Origin: Flavobacterium ovatum
GTDB lineage: Bacteria; Bacteroidota; Bacteroidia; Flavobacteriales; Flavobacteriaceae
Direction: 5' to 3'
Length of the DNA: 64,000 nucleotides
NCBI RefSeq assembly: GCF_040703125.1
Contig: NZ_CP160035.1
Location: 3,127,001-3,191,000, forward strand
Positions 1 to 9,796 of the stretch are shown here, in pieces. Under the pieces are notes generated by a model. That model was not told the origin of the DNA and ran no database searches. It saw nothing but the letters and a program-made list of their open reading frames with translations. A program made the position numbers and the translations under genes. Position 1 is the stretch's first letter. Each line of letters begins with the position of its first letter.

Positions 1-1224
1 AGAACGGTAAAATGTTGAGGCAACATTTTTTTCATTACTCACAATATCCCAGTTCGTGTATTTTCTAAAATACCCTGGTTCAGATCCGTTAAAAAGTGTT
101 CCTTCTCCAGCATTTGGAGTTAAATAATACGGTGTAAAATCATCATCTGCTAAAGCTAAAGACTGAGAAGCTCTTAAACTATATTTTCTTGCTTTTACAG
201 TGACTCCATCAGATGACAATGCCATATTTCTAGGATCTTTAGTGTCAGGCTTGTCTTTTTTATACGCCATAGTTAACCATGATGACGGCAATACTGTTCT
301 AAAACCTCCTAGATTTCCGGGAGCCATTGCGCTACCTAGTGTATTAGATACTTGCTGTAGATCATTGGCACTAATTCCATTTTTAAAATCAGTAGAATAA
401 TTAATTTCTAAAATAGATTCAGAATTATGTTCGTCCCTAGTTGTAAAATTGCTGCCAATATCTGCTGCCAAAGAATAACTAGTATTATTAATTATCTCCT
501 TGAAAAGCGAGGCTGCCATAATATAATTTTTTTCAAACAAATAACTTTGCCCCATCAAAGCGGTAACTGCAGTACTTGTAATTCTACCTTTCTCGGCTGT
601 AGCTCTTGTAGCTGGTAAGTTCGTTTTTGCATATAGCAAATCATCAAGGTAAAACTTTTGAATAGTTGCGGCTGGGCTTAATGGCTTGTGAAAATCGTTT
701 GTATCTGATGGGTCATGTTCAAATAACATCACAGAGCCATTGTTAAAAGAAGAGTACAAATAAAAATAAAACATCCCTCTCAAAGCTCGAGCTTCTGCAT
801 AATAAGCTTTTACTCGAGCAATATCTGTCACACTAGTCAGTGTAGGCAAAATTCGATCATAGGCGTCAATTACTTGATTGGCTCTAAAGATTCCGCGATA
901 CAAAGCCCCCCATTTATTATTTGGAGCAGAAGCCGAGTTATTAAAAATTTGCAAATAGTAGACATCGCCAGTATTTGGTTTCCCAAAACCTGGAAAAGCC
1001 AAATCGCTCCTTTTAGTTTCTTCACTAAGAAGCATGATGTCTTGGCTTTTTAAAGCATTATACACCGAAGTTGTTCCTATTAACAAATCATCTGCTGTTT
1101 TCCAAAAAGCAGCTACATTAGTTTGGTTCGGATTTGTTTGCTCCAAAAAACTATCGCTGCAGCCAGTGAACACTGTTGCAATTGCAACAACCACTACTAT
1201 TTTATTATAAATTGTTTTTTTCAT
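1..1224 (-). CDS. SusD/RagB-family outer-membrane lipoprotein (3' end outside window)
   Basis: Surface-exposed partner of the TonB-dependent channel encoded just upstream; SusD proteins bind glycans or peptides and act as a lid on the SusC barrel. The frame is open from the ATG at 1224 to the window edge (408 codons), so the C-terminus is missing. The first residues form a signal peptide ending in a lipobox with Cys22 (VFTGC), followed by SDSFLEQTNPNQT, a start typical of SusD. Residues further in (AEARALRGMFYFYL) match the TPR-like helical core of the family. It starts 47 bp after the SusC gene and is surely cotranscribed with it. The substrate cannot be told from the sequence; no glycosidase or regulator is visible next to the pair. 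Confidence 0.9.
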   Translation of the reverse strand, partial: MKKTIYNKIVVVVAIATVFTGCSDSFLEQTNPNQTNVAAFWKTADDLLIGTTSVYNALKSQDIMLLSEETKRSDLAFPGFGKPNTGDVYYLQIFNNSASAPNNKWGALYRGIFRANQVIDAYDRILPTLTSVTDIARVKAYYAEARALRGMFYFYLYSSFNNGSVMLFEHDPSDTNDFHKPLSPAATIQKFYLDDLLYAKTNLPATRATAEKGRITSTAVTALMGQSYLFEKNYIMAASLFKEIINNTSYSLAADIGSNFTTRDEHNSESILEINYSTDFKNGISANDLQQVSNTLGSAMAPGNLGGFRTVLPSSWLTMAYKKDKPDTKDPRNMALSSDGVTVKARKYSLRASQSLALADDDFTPYYLTPNAGEGTLFNGSEPGYFRKYTNWDIVSNEKNVASTFYRS

Positions 1225-1271
1225 TACTTTAAAGTTTAAATATTAAACTAACCTTTTGTTTGATGTATTAC

Positions 1272-4200
1272 TTAAAATTCTAATTGAACCCCTCCTCTTA
1301 ATTGAGAAGTAATAGGGTAATTACCACGATCAATTCCTTTAGTACTTAGTCCGTTGTTTCCAACTTCAGGATCAAATCCAGTGTACTTTGTCAAGGTAAT
1401 GATGTTTTGCGCTGCCAAATAGAAACGTAATTTTGAAATGGTTAGTTTAGACAATGCTTTTTTGGGAACTGAATATCCAATAGCAATATTTTTTAGTCTT
1501 GCAAATGTCCCATCCTCTAACCAATAATCGGTGTATCCTCTGTAGCTAAGGTAATCTCTCCCTCTATCTGCAGGTATGTTTGAATCAGGATTTTGTGGAG
1601 TCCAAGCGTAAACTAGATCACGGTGAGAACCGTATTTGTAACCAGCCGCTTTACTACCATTAATTACTTCGGCTCCAAAAGAAGCGTACCATTGCATAGA
1701 AAAATCAAAGTTTTTATAATTGGCTCCAAGGTTCCATCCCATTTCAAAATCAGGAGTTCCGCTTCCTGCATATTGGCGATCATTGTTATCAATAATACCA
1801 TCTCCTTTATCTAGTATTCCATCACCATTTGAATCAATAGTCAAAGCATCGACAAATTTTAGATCACCTAGTTTTGCTCCCAATGTTGGAAATTGTGCAT
1901 TATATTCGGATAATTCAATTGGGTCATTAATAACGCCATCTGTTTTTAAAAGATAAAACGAACCTGCTTCATGTCCCAAAGCTAATGCTGAAACGACATC
2001 TTCATTTGGAACCCCAGTCACAACGGTACTAAAAGCTAAATAGGATATTTTAGTATTTCCGTTTAATCTTGTGATTTGATTCTTATTCTGAGAAAAAGTC
2101 ATTGCAGAATTCCAATTGAATTTCCCTTTATTTGCCGATTTATAATTTACAGCATATTCAACTCCTAAATTCTCCATGTCTCCAATATTTTGAATAAATG
2201 TTCCATTATTACCATTGGATATAGTACCTGCCGAATTAGGCAAAAGACTTCCTACCAATAAGTTTTTCTTTGTTGTTTTATATAAATCAGCAGTAAGCGT
2301 CAATCTGCTTTTTAGAAAAGAAAGGTCATACCCAAAATTAGTTTGGACAGAAGTTTCCCATTTTACATTCAAATTAGCAAAATCTGTTTGTGAAGCGCCA
2401 CTGAATAAGGTTTGACTTGAACCATTTCCAAATACATAGTCTTGCTTAAGTGCAATGGTATTGGAATAACTATAATCTGGTAAACCTTGATTTCCGGTTG
2501 TACCATGACTCAGCCTAAGTTTAAAGCTATTGGCAACTCCTTTATAAGGTTTCCAGAAATCCTCGTCTGAAACATTCCAACCCATAGAGATCGATGGGAA
2601 TATTTCGAATCTATTATCCGCAGAAAATCGAGAAGAACCATCTCTTCTTGCACTCAAACTCAATAAATATTTTCCTTTATAATTGTATTGAAATCTAGCT
2701 AACGTACCTGTAAGTGTATTTACTCTATCAGGCCCAGAAACTGCGATAGCTTCATCTGCAAGTGTACCGTTAAGTGTCGTATTGTTATTCTCAAAAATAT
2801 CATACTTTTCAACAGAAAACGCAGTGAATTTATATTGTTCTGCTGAATAAACCCCCAATAAATTTATATTATGATCACCAAAAGATTTTTTGTAGCTAAC
2901 AATATTCTCAATCGAATAGTTACTTGCAGCACTATCATAATTATAAACGGAAGTTCTAATTTGGGATGGAATTGCAGCACCCGTAAGATCATATGCCTTA
3001 AAGGATGGATTAATTCTTATTCTATTGTTATTAGTATAACCAATACCTGATCTAGAAGTGAATTTTAAATTTTTTGTTAGATCAAAATCAATAGTTAAGT
3101 TTCCTGTAAAGTTGTTCCCTTTGTTATTATCTTCTCTTTTGATAAGTGCATTAAGAATAGATGTTCCCACAGCATCATTATTGGTTCCGTTTGCAGAAAC
3201 TTCATCAATAACTGGTTTTGCAGGATCTACATCTGGTTGATAAGGGAAATAGTTGTAAATCCTTGTCAACATGTCACCCGATAGATACTGTTTATTTTCA
3301 ATTCTTGCTCCAAAACCAGTTGTAACAGTCCATTTTCCACTTTTTAACTGGGAATTTGCACGTATATTAAATCGATCATATCCTGAATTAATTACAGAAC
3401 CTTCTTGATTGAAATAAGTCCCCACTACGCTATACGTAGCACCTTGTCCTCCACCAGAAACAGATAAAGAGTGGTTTTGAATTGGAGCATTTTGCACTAA
3501 AAGTCTATTTGACAAATCGGTATTGTTGGTAAATTGTGATTTGTTATTCTCAAAAGTGGTAAACGAATTATTGTAAAAAGTACCATTAAGAGTTTGTAAC
3601 CTATTAAAACGGATATAGATATCTTCTTCAAAATTTGCTTTAGGCATTTCAGAGTAGATGTCTTGTACACCATAATAACTATCCAATTTAATTTTCATTT
3701 TACCTTCTTTCCCTTTTTTGGTGGTAATCAAGATAACTCCACCGGCACCACGAGTACCATAGATTGCAGACGAGGCAGCATCTTTTAATACATCAATAGT
3801 TTCGATTTCATTATTACTAATGTTAGGATTACCATCTTGAGGGATACCATCTACTACATACAATGGCCCATTGTACCCAAGAATAGAAGAAAGTCCACGA
3901 ATCGAAATATTTGATTCTGAACCAGGTTCTCCAGAGCTAGCGATTACGTTCACCCCCGAAATTTGACCTTGCAAGGCTTGCCCTAAATCTGAAGTGGAGT
4001 TTTGAATTAAGTTTTCTCCTTTAAGTTGCGCCACAGATCCTGTTACTTCCTTTTTCTTTTGTGTTCCATAACCTACCACTACAACTTCGTCTAGAGACGA
4101 TGCTATTGCTTTTAAAGTAACATTCAAAACTAATTTATTGACCTTGAATTCTTGACTTACAAAACCAATATATGAAAACACTAGGACATCAGTTTCTTTA

Positions 4201-4415
4201 GCCTTGATTTTATAATTACCATCAAGATCAGTAACAGTACCTACCTTGGTCCCTTTGATAAGAATACCTGCCCCTGGCAGTACGTCCCCATCACCCTTTA
4301 CTACTCCAGTTACATTCACAGCGTTTTGTGCTTGTACCCCTCCTACGCTAATTATCAGTAAAATTGCTAATAATTTGCTCTTGAGTTTCCATTTAAAAAA
4401 TAATCCTAATCGCAT
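1272..4415 (-). CDS. SusC/RagA-family TonB-dependent outer-membrane transporter
   Basis: A 1047-residue TonB-linked outer-membrane barrel that imports a substrate together with the SusD lipoprotein downstream. Signal peptide about residues 1-29 (ends GGVQAQ). A carboxypeptidase-regulatory-like beta domain spans about 33-105. Then comes the LDEVVVVGYG signature at 108-117 and a plug domain containing GPLYVVDGIPQ and the run DVLKDAASSAIYGTRGAGGV. The rest is beta-barrel, ending in an aromatic C-terminus (VQLEF) as expected for outer-membrane assembly. Length is normal for SusC. The ATG at 4415 is in frame with the signal peptide; another ATG four bases upstream is out of frame. No substrate can be assigned. 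Confidence 0.95.
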   Translation of the reverse strand: MRLGLFFKWKLKSKLLAILLIISVGGVQAQNAVNVTGVVKGDGDVLPGAGILIKGTKVGTVTDLDGNYKIKAKETDVLVFSYIGFVSQEFKVNKLVLNVTLKAIASSLDEVVVVGYGTQKKKEVTGSVAQLKGENLIQNSTSDLGQALQGQISGVNVIASSGEPGSESNISIRGLSSILGYNGPLYVVDGIPQDGNPNISNNEIETIDVLKDAASSAIYGTRGAGGVILITTKKGKEGKMKIKLDSYYGVQDIYSEMPKANFEEDIYIRFNRLQTLNGTFYNNSFTTFENNKSQFTNNTDLSNRLLVQNAPIQNHSLSVSGGGQGATYSVVGTYFNQEGSVINSGYDRFNIRANSQLKSGKWTVTTGFGARIENKQYLSGDMLTRIYNYFPYQPDVDPAKPVIDEVSANGTNNDAVGTSILNALIKREDNNKGNNFTGNLTIDFDLTKNLKFTSRSGIGYTNNNRIRINPSFKAYDLTGAAIPSQIRTSVYNYDSAASNYSIENIVSYKKSFGDHNINLLGVYSAEQYKFTAFSVEKYDIFENNNTTLNGTLADEAIAVSGPDRVNTLTGTLARFQYNYKGKYLLSLSARRDGSSRFSADNRFEIFPSISMGWNVSDEDFWKPYKGVANSFKLRLSHGTTGNQGLPDYSYSNTIALKQDYVFGNGSSQTLFSGASQTDFANLNVKWETSVQTNFGYDLSFLKSRLTLTADLYKTTKKNLLVGSLLPNSAGTISNGNNGTFIQNIGDMENLGVEYAVNYKSANKGKFNWNSAMTFSQNKNQITRLNGNTKISYLAFSTVVTGVPNEDVVSALALGHEAGSFYLLKTDGVINDPIELSEYNAQFPTLGAKLGDLKFVDALTIDSNGDGILDKGDGIIDNNDRQYAGSGTPDFEMGWNLGANYKNFDFSMQWYASFGAEVINGSKAAGYKYGSHRDLVYAWTPQNPDSNIPADRGRDYLSYRGYTDYWLEDGTFARLKNIAIGYSVPKKALSKLTISKLRFYLAAQNIITLTKYTGFDPEVGNNGLSTKGIDRGNYPITSQLRGGVQLEF

Positions 4416-4440
4416 ACATGGTTAATTAAAAGTTAAATAA

Positions 4441-4474
4441 CGAAAGTATTGAATATGTCATAACACAAATCAAA
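4441..4474 (-). promoter_or_regulatory. Possible promoter of the susCD pair
   Basis: On the minus strand, TACTTTCG (4448-4441) differs by one base from the Bacteroidota -7 consensus TANNTTTG. Two TTTG boxes lie 17 and 22 bases upstream of it. Predicted transcription start is about 20-25 bases before the SusC ATG. The rest of the spacer 4416-4779 holds only a short unconvincing reading frame and the terminator of the next operon. Confidence 0.3.
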
Positions 4475-4720
4475 CAGATGGTTAAAATACTGTAACATAT
4501 GAGCTAAATTTTTAAAAATTTGATAACTAAAAACGGAAAAACAACACCTACAAAAGCAACTGACTAGATTTTTTAACATATTTTTGTAGTCTTTAAGAGT
4601 ATGTAACCTCTTAAATATCAGCAATCCCAACTAGACAACAAAAAAAAAAGAATTTTTGTCTAGTTCTACCAAAGGCGACACCCCTCTTATTGATGATCTT
4701 CTAATCTGTCATTTTATAAA

Positions 4721-4755
4721 ATAAAAAAGCCAATAGAAATCAAATTCCTATTGGC
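4721..4755 (-). terminator. Rho-independent terminator of the ResB-CcsA gene
   Basis: Perfect 8-bp stem GCCAATAG (4729-4736) / CTATTGGC (4748-4755) with an 11-base loop. Read on the minus strand it is followed by a run of six T (4728-4723). It sits 25 bp after the stop codon of the upstream minus-strand gene. Confidence 0.8.
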
Positions 4756-4779
4756 TCATTTTGGTTATTATTACAACAA

Positions 4780-7700
4780 CTATTTCTTATAATACTTTCT
4801 ATATTTTGGATAAGTAATCGCTCCAATTACCGAAATCCCGCCTAACATATAGTAAATCCAATCTAGTGATTTGGCTTCACCACTTGCGTAAGAGTGTAAT
4901 CCTACCAAGTGAAAGTTCACCCCATAATACGTAAACAAAATGGAAACAAAAGCAAACATACTCATCAGGTTAAAGATCCATTTCCCTCTTAGTGACGGAA
5001 CAAATCGAGCGTGAATCACAAAGGCATACACCATAATACTAATTAAAGCCCAAGTTTCCTTTGGATCCCATCCCCAGTAGCGTCCCCAGCTTTCATTGGC
5101 CCATTGTCCTCCAAGGAAGTTTCCTATGGTTAACATTATCAATCCAATTGTCAAGGCCAACTCATTTATATAGGTAATCTCTTGAATATTCAAATCCATT
5201 TTGGTTTTGTTCTTTTCGTTGGTAAAAAAGATTAGCAATAACGAAACAAAACCTAAAATCATTCCTAAGGCAAACGGCCCGTAACTCGCCACAATCACTG
5301 CTACGTGAATCATCAACCAATACGAATTCAATACCGGCTGTAAATTGGCAATTTCTGGGTCAATCCAGTTCATGTAAGCTGCCATCAAAATCATTGCAGA
5401 AACAAAAGCAGATGAAGCTACGGTTAATTTTGATTTAATATCAAAAGCCAAACCAAAGAACATCGTTGCCCAGGCAATATAAATAATCGATTCGTACGCA
5501 TTACTCCAAGGCGCATGTCCTGAAATGTACCAACGTGCGATCAATCCCAAAGTGTGTAATCCAAACAACAAACCTATAATAACGTGCATCGTGTTCACCG
5601 CTATATTCAAAATCTTACGCTCTTTGAAAATTTGTATGATAGTAAAAAACAACATTAAAATAGATGCGTAGATATACCAATAAGAAAGGTTTTGAAACAC
5701 ATCGTATTTGTTATATAAAATCTCAGCAGTTACTTTATCTTCAGACGGCATTACTTTAGTTCCAAATTTACGTTGAAAACCATGTAAGCTTTCCAATAAT
5801 TCATCGGCATTTTTATAGTCGCTAGATATTGAAGCATTGTTTAAAGAACCAAAATACAAAGGCAAAATACTCTTTGTATAAGTAGAATCCATCCCCTTTA
5901 ATCCTGCGTGTTCTGTCTCCAAATACGAAATCCATTTATTGTTGGCATCACTAGGTATTGGGAAAATTTTCATAATAGAACCACTCAAAGCCGATTCCAT
6001 CAAGTTCACTTTTTTATCTGTTTCTACAAAATCCTTTTGGAACTGATTTGGGTTTGCCGTTTTATAAGCATCATCTAGATAAGGCGATAATTTGTAATTC
6101 CCTTTTTCATCAAAAAAGGCAATAAAAGGTGCATATTTTGCTTTTGCATCAATTCCAATTATTTTTCGAATACTATCATTTCCTGATTTTATATAAATAA
6201 TAGGTACTTCTATCCATAGTTTAGCATATTGCGACATTGACAAAAATACTTGATCAGAATTCAATCCCTTATAATCATTTGCATGACTAACTTTTCGCAA
6301 CAACTCCGATGCAAAAGTATTAATTGGTTTCATTCTTCCACCGGCATCTTGCACGACCAAACGACCAAATTTAGCCGCATGTTCAGGAGATACTTTGAAC
6401 CTCGTAATCAACGAATCCAATTCTTTTTCCGTTGGTCTTCTTTGTACATGAGCACTGCTCGAGCTTTGTGTTTGCTCTTGTGCATGATCATGGTCGTGCC
6501 CATCCTCGTGGTCATGATCATGCGTTTGTGCAAAGCCATTAAAACTCAATACCAATACAAGAATCGTAATTAATTTTGCTTTTTTCTCTTTCACCACTTC
6601 CAGTTTGCGTTTGATATCAGCAAAACGAGAATGTTTGGTAAACATAATTGCCATCATAGCAAAGAACAACATAAAATACCCAAAATAAGTAATATTCGTT
6701 CCCCAAAAGTCGTGGTTTACAGACAATACGGTCCCTTTTTCGTCAGGGTCAAATGACGATTGAAAAAAGCGGTAGCCTCTATAATCCAAAATGTTATTCA
6801 TAAAAATATGAGCATCAAAAGTTTCCGTATCTTGTACCGTTACCAAACTTTCAAAAGACGAATAACTCTTCTCCGTACCCGGATATTTCTTAGCAATAAA
6901 ATCGTTTAGTTTTATTTTAAACGGCAATTCATACGCCTTACTACCGTAAAAAATACTGTAATCCTTGTTACCAATTTTTACCGTTTTGGACTCCCCTACT
7001 TTCCCTTTTGAGCCAGTAAGCGTTACCATTTTCTCTTGCCCTTCGGCAATTACTTTTACAATCAGCGCATTGTCGCCACCTTTGGCTTTGTAATCTTTTT
7101 TTGACTCATAAGCAATCACACCTTTTACAGGCATATCTGGCAATACAAAACGCATTTCGCCTATGCTGTATAACGAGCGCATCATTAACGGCTGCACATT
7201 ATCTTTGGTCACTTTTCCTTGCAATTTATCTGCCATTCGCATAAAATCACCTTCAAACGGAGTCTGAATCGTAAAGGCCGTACCTGTAGTATTGATGTTG
7301 ATAGCACCATCGGTCTGCTTGTTCAACGAGAATAAAACGTTGTGAATATTCTGCACCTCGCCCTCTTTCAAGAAATGTTCATGACGCCCACCATCACCGG
7401 CTTCGACAATCTTCATATACAAAATACCGTTTTTATCTTCCTTGATATACTCAGTGGCATTCATGATAAAATCTTGGTATTCTACCGCAAAAGGTGTTTC
7501 ATCAAATTTCCCCGTAAGCGCAAAGTCATTGTTAGTAGCAGGCGAAAGCAACACTGGTTTGTCAAAAACCCTACGTTTCATTTCCCCCTTGTATTCCCCA
7601 TCTACAAAAACAGTCAAAAAAGTTTTGTCCGAGTAAAACTGGTTTTCGGCAGCGCCTTCCCGTATTGGCATCACCCCTTCAAAACTAATGTAACGTGTCA

Positions 7701-7983
7701 CAAAAGCCCCCATCAGGATAAATACAAAAGCCAAATGCAGCATCAAAGTCGCCCATTTCTCTTTTTTCCACAATTGGTAGCGCTTGATATTTCCGGCGAA
7801 ATTAATCATAAAGAACACCATAATTCCCTCAAACCACCAAGCATTATATACTAAAATTCGAGCTGTATCCGTATTGTACTTGCTTTCAATAAAAGTTCCC
7901 GTAGCCATAGCAATTGCAAAAGTCAAAAAAAGCACCGCCATCAGTCGGGTCGAAAACAAGAAAGAAACTATTTTTTTATCCAT
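4780..7983 (-). CDS. ccsA: Cytochrome c biogenesis protein, fused ResB-CcsA (system II haem lyase)
   Basis: Membrane haem-delivery and cytochrome c synthase of system II, which attaches haem to apocytochromes in the periplasm. The 1067 residues combine a ResB-like N-terminal half (transmembrane helices near 10-30, 45-65 and 80-97, a large periplasmic domain, another helix near 425-445) with a CcsA C-terminal half. The CcsA part carries the tryptophan-rich WWD-type motif WGRYWGWDPKETWAL around 965-980 and several conserved histidines in transmembrane segments (for example HAPWSNAYES and LHSYASGE). A histidine/aspartate-rich stretch (HDHDHEDGHDHDH) at about 485-500 follows a second signal-like hydrophobic segment at the fusion point. 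Fusion of the two subunits is common in Bacteroidota. It is a single gene with its own terminator. Confidence 0.93.
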   Translation of the reverse strand: MDKKIVSFLFSTRLMAVLFLTFAIAMATGTFIESKYNTDTARILVYNAWWFEGIMVFFMINFAGNIKRYQLWKKEKWATLMLHLAFVFILMGAFVTRYISFEGVMPIREGAAENQFYSDKTFLTVFVDGEYKGEMKRRVFDKPVLLSPATNNDFALTGKFDETPFAVEYQDFIMNATEYIKEDKNGILYMKIVEAGDGGRHEHFLKEGEVQNIHNVLFSLNKQTDGAININTTGTAFTIQTPFEGDFMRMADKLQGKVTKDNVQPLMMRSLYSIGEMRFVLPDMPVKGVIAYESKKDYKAKGGDNALIVKVIAEGQEKMVTLTGSKGKVGESKTVKIGNKDYSIFYGSKAYELPFKIKLNDFIAKKYPGTEKSYSSFESLVTVQDTETFDAHIFMNNILDYRGYRFFQSSFDPDEKGTVLSVNHDFWGTNITYFGYFMLFFAMMAIMFTKHSRFADIKRKLEVVKEKKAKLITILVLVLSFNGFAQTHDHDHEDGHDHDHAQEQTQSSSSAHVQRRPTEKELDSLITRFKVSPEHAAKFGRLVVQDAGGRMKPINTFASELLRKVSHANDYKGLNSDQVFLSMSQYAKLWIEVPIIYIKSGNDSIRKIIGIDAKAKYAPFIAFFDEKGNYKLSPYLDDAYKTANPNQFQKDFVETDKKVNLMESALSGSIMKIFPIPSDANNKWISYLETEHAGLKGMDSTYTKSILPLYFGSLNNASISSDYKNADELLESLHGFQRKFGTKVMPSEDKVTAEILYNKYDVFQNLSYWYIYASILMLFFTIIQIFKERKILNIAVNTMHVIIGLLFGLHTLGLIARWYISGHAPWSNAYESIIYIAWATMFFGLAFDIKSKLTVASSAFVSAMILMAAYMNWIDPEIANLQPVLNSYWLMIHVAVIVASYGPFALGMILGFVSLLLIFFTNEKNKTKMDLNIQEITYINELALTIGLIMLTIGNFLGGQWANESWGRYWGWDPKETWALISIMVYAFVIHARFVPSLRGKWIFNLMSMFAFVSILFTYYGVNFHLVGLHSYASGEAKSLDWIYYMLGGISVIGAITYPKYRKYYKK

Positions 7984-8017
7984 TATTTGAGGAATATTAT
8001 AAATTTTAAAAGTGCAA

Positions 8018-8025
8018 CAAAAGTA
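8018..8025 (-). promoter_or_regulatory. Possible -7 box for the ResB-CcsA gene
   Basis: TACTTTTG on the minus strand matches TANNTTTG exactly and lies 35 bp before the ATG at 7983. No convincing TTTG box is present at the expected distance upstream, so this is only a candidate. Confidence 0.3.
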
Positions 8026-8109
8026 CTCAAAAATGTTCAGTTTGCCCGACGCTCAGTTGTTAATTTAATCCAAAAATAAGCGTATTTACTTCTTTTTTAG
8101 CCCGTTCAT

Positions 8110-8240
8110 TTGGGCGTGCCACCAGTAGAAAAATGGGCTTATTTCACTTTGTCTTTATAAAGCCCCTTTCTCTACTTCCGTCGGGCTTTACGCGCTACTT
8201 CGGTAGCCTGCTTCAATCCCTCACGCACAACATCATTAAG
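8110..8240. repeat. Dispersed intergenic element, copy A
   Basis: Shares ordered blocks with a second intergenic stretch at 42507-42630: TTTGGGCGTGCC at the left, then GTCGGGCT, CGCTA, and ATCCCTCACGCA followed by AACA and CATT at the right. It is GC-richer than its surroundings and has no open frame. The spacer 7984-8382 contains nothing else recognised. It may be a mobile or structured-RNA repeat; its identity is unknown to me. Confidence 0.55.
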
Positions 8241-8382
8241 ATAAGTATTTACACTACTTAAAACCAACAACTTAAGCCTACTTACCCCTAAACTCACAAT
8301 ACTATTTAACATCATTTAATTCGCCATTAGGTCAGTTTAAAACAATATCTTTACAAAAAATAATCCATTCCAATTTACACCT

Positions 8383-9450
8383 GTGGCAAAAGAATCAGTA
8401 CGCTTAAATAAAACCTGCCAAAATTGTAATCATTTGGTTGAAGAACGTTTTTGTCCTAATTGTGGACAAGAAAACATTGAAACTCGAGTAAGTTTTCATC
8501 ATATATTTAAACATTTTCTAGAAGATTTAACTCATTATGATAATACATTTTGGAAAAGCATCTTTTATTTACTTTTAAAACCAGCGTCATTATCTATAGC
8601 GTATATTAATGGTAAACGGTTACACTATTTAAATCCTTTTCGTCTTTATATTTTCATCAGCTTTATAACCTTTCTTACTTTATCATTATTTTCAAATGAA
8701 ATTGGTGTGGAAGCTACGCCTCCTAATGAAAAAAAAGAAGAGAAGACCAATGTTATAACTATTGATTCGTTACATATTAAAGATAAAAGTATTGAAGGAC
8801 TCACAAAAATTGGTGTGATTAGTCAAGATAATAATGATACCATAAAAAAAATACTTAGTGGCACTGATAAAATTAATACAGAAGGAATTGTAAATTTGGG
8901 GTTTAAAAAAATTGACAAACTAGATTCTTTTAAAACAACAAGTTCTAATACATTAGAGGAAAACAGATCTGAAAACTGGCTTCTAAACAAATGGCAAACT
9001 ATAAGCAAAGAGCATACAGAAGACGCAAATATTAATGATTTCTCAAAATCTTTTAATATTAATTTTCAAAAGATTTTGTTTTTATACATGCCTGTTTTTG
9101 CATTTATTTTATGGCTTTTTCATGATAAAAAAAGGTGGTTTTATTTTGACCATGGTATTTTTACACTTCATTATTTTTCATTTTTACTTTTAATGTCATT
9201 ACTCATTTTTGGTTTAAATAAGTTAGAATATTTGGCAAATATATCACCCCTTTTGGGTTGGATTCAATTTAGTTTAAAAACATTAGGATATTTATATATG
9301 CTCTATTATTTTTTTCCAGCACACCGACTTTTCTACGGCGATAAATTTTTCCTTTCGTTTTTTAAAAGTTCTATTGTTTTTATAATAAACATAGTGGTTT
9401 TTGGTCTAATTATGGTGGCCTTTAGCTTGTACACTTATCTAAATTTATAA
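8383..9450 (+). CDS. DUF3667-type zinc-ribbon membrane protein
   Basis: An uncharacterised Bacteroidota membrane protein of 355 residues. The N-terminus has a zinc-ribbon of four cysteines, Cys12-x2-Cys15 and Cys24-x2-Cys27 (TCQNC ... FCPNCGQ), followed by a conserved region (LLLKPASL...INGKRLHYLNPFRLYIFISF), as in DUF3667. Membrane helices are visible near 87-105, 235-250, 262-280, 295-315 and 325-350. A hydrophilic insert of about 115 residues lies between the first helix and the rest. The start is GTG at 8383; no ATG is available upstream. No operon partner: it stands alone between two gene-poor spacers. Function unknown. Confidence 0.75.
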   Translation: MAKESVRLNKTCQNCNHLVEERFCPNCGQENIETRVSFHHIFKHFLEDLTHYDNTFWKSIFYLLLKPASLSIAYINGKRLHYLNPFRLYIFISFITFLTLSLFSNEIGVEATPPNEKKEEKTNVITIDSLHIKDKSIEGLTKIGVISQDNNDTIKKILSGTDKINTEGIVNLGFKKIDKLDSFKTTSSNTLEENRSENWLLNKWQTISKEHTEDANINDFSKSFNINFQKILFLYMPVFAFILWLFHDKKRWFYFDHGIFTLHYFSFLLLMSLLIFGLNKLEYLANISPLLGWIQFSLKTLGYLYMLYYFFPAHRLFYGDKFFLSFFKSSIVFIINIVVFGLIMVAFSLYTYLNL

Positions 9451-9529
9451 AATACAAAACCTGATAGTGGCGATTTACAATCCATGTCCACAACATTGTA
9501 CCATAATCTAAACCAAATAAAGTACCGCT

Positions 9530-9547
9530 AACACTTTTGTGTTTTTT
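9530..9547 (+). terminator. Weak terminator after the DUF3667 gene
   Basis: AACAC (9530-9534) / GTGTT (9539-9543) with a TTTT loop runs into a T-rich tail. The stem is only 5 bp, so this is tentative. Confidence 0.35.
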
Positions 9548-9748
9548 ATATTTTTAAGAAACTCTCATTTTACTCATTGTCAACCTTTACAGGCACAGAA
9601 AGTTCTTAGGAACACATTCCCTGCAATTAAGACTTTTATTATTGGTAATTATTTCTCCTTTCTTAAAAGCAAACGAATTTTCTTTGGAAAGGGTCTCTAA
9701 TACTCAAATTGTAAATTCACAGATAAAAGGTGAAGAATTTAAGAAATT

Positions 9749-9796
9749 TATACTACACAATTTAATAACGAAACTGTTATTAAATTGTGTAGTATA
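9749..9796. repeat. Perfect 21-bp inverted repeat (long hairpin) in a gene-free spacer
   Basis: Arms 9749-9769 and 9776-9796 are exact reverse complements around the 6-base loop GAAACT. The arms are AT-rich (core ACACAATTTAATAAC). Neither side has the T-run of a normal terminator. The spacer 9451-10094 otherwise holds a weak terminator and a candidate promoter for the kinase downstream. A possible operator pair, small RNA or transposon remnant. Confidence 0.8.

Noticed and set aside
4433..4630. 65-residue minus-strand frame upstream of susC
   Set aside because: Cys/Phe-rich chance frame that overlaps the likely susC promoter.
6250..7854. Several plus-strand frames inside the ResB-CcsA gene
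   Set aside because: Antisense shadows of a long, motif-supported coding region.
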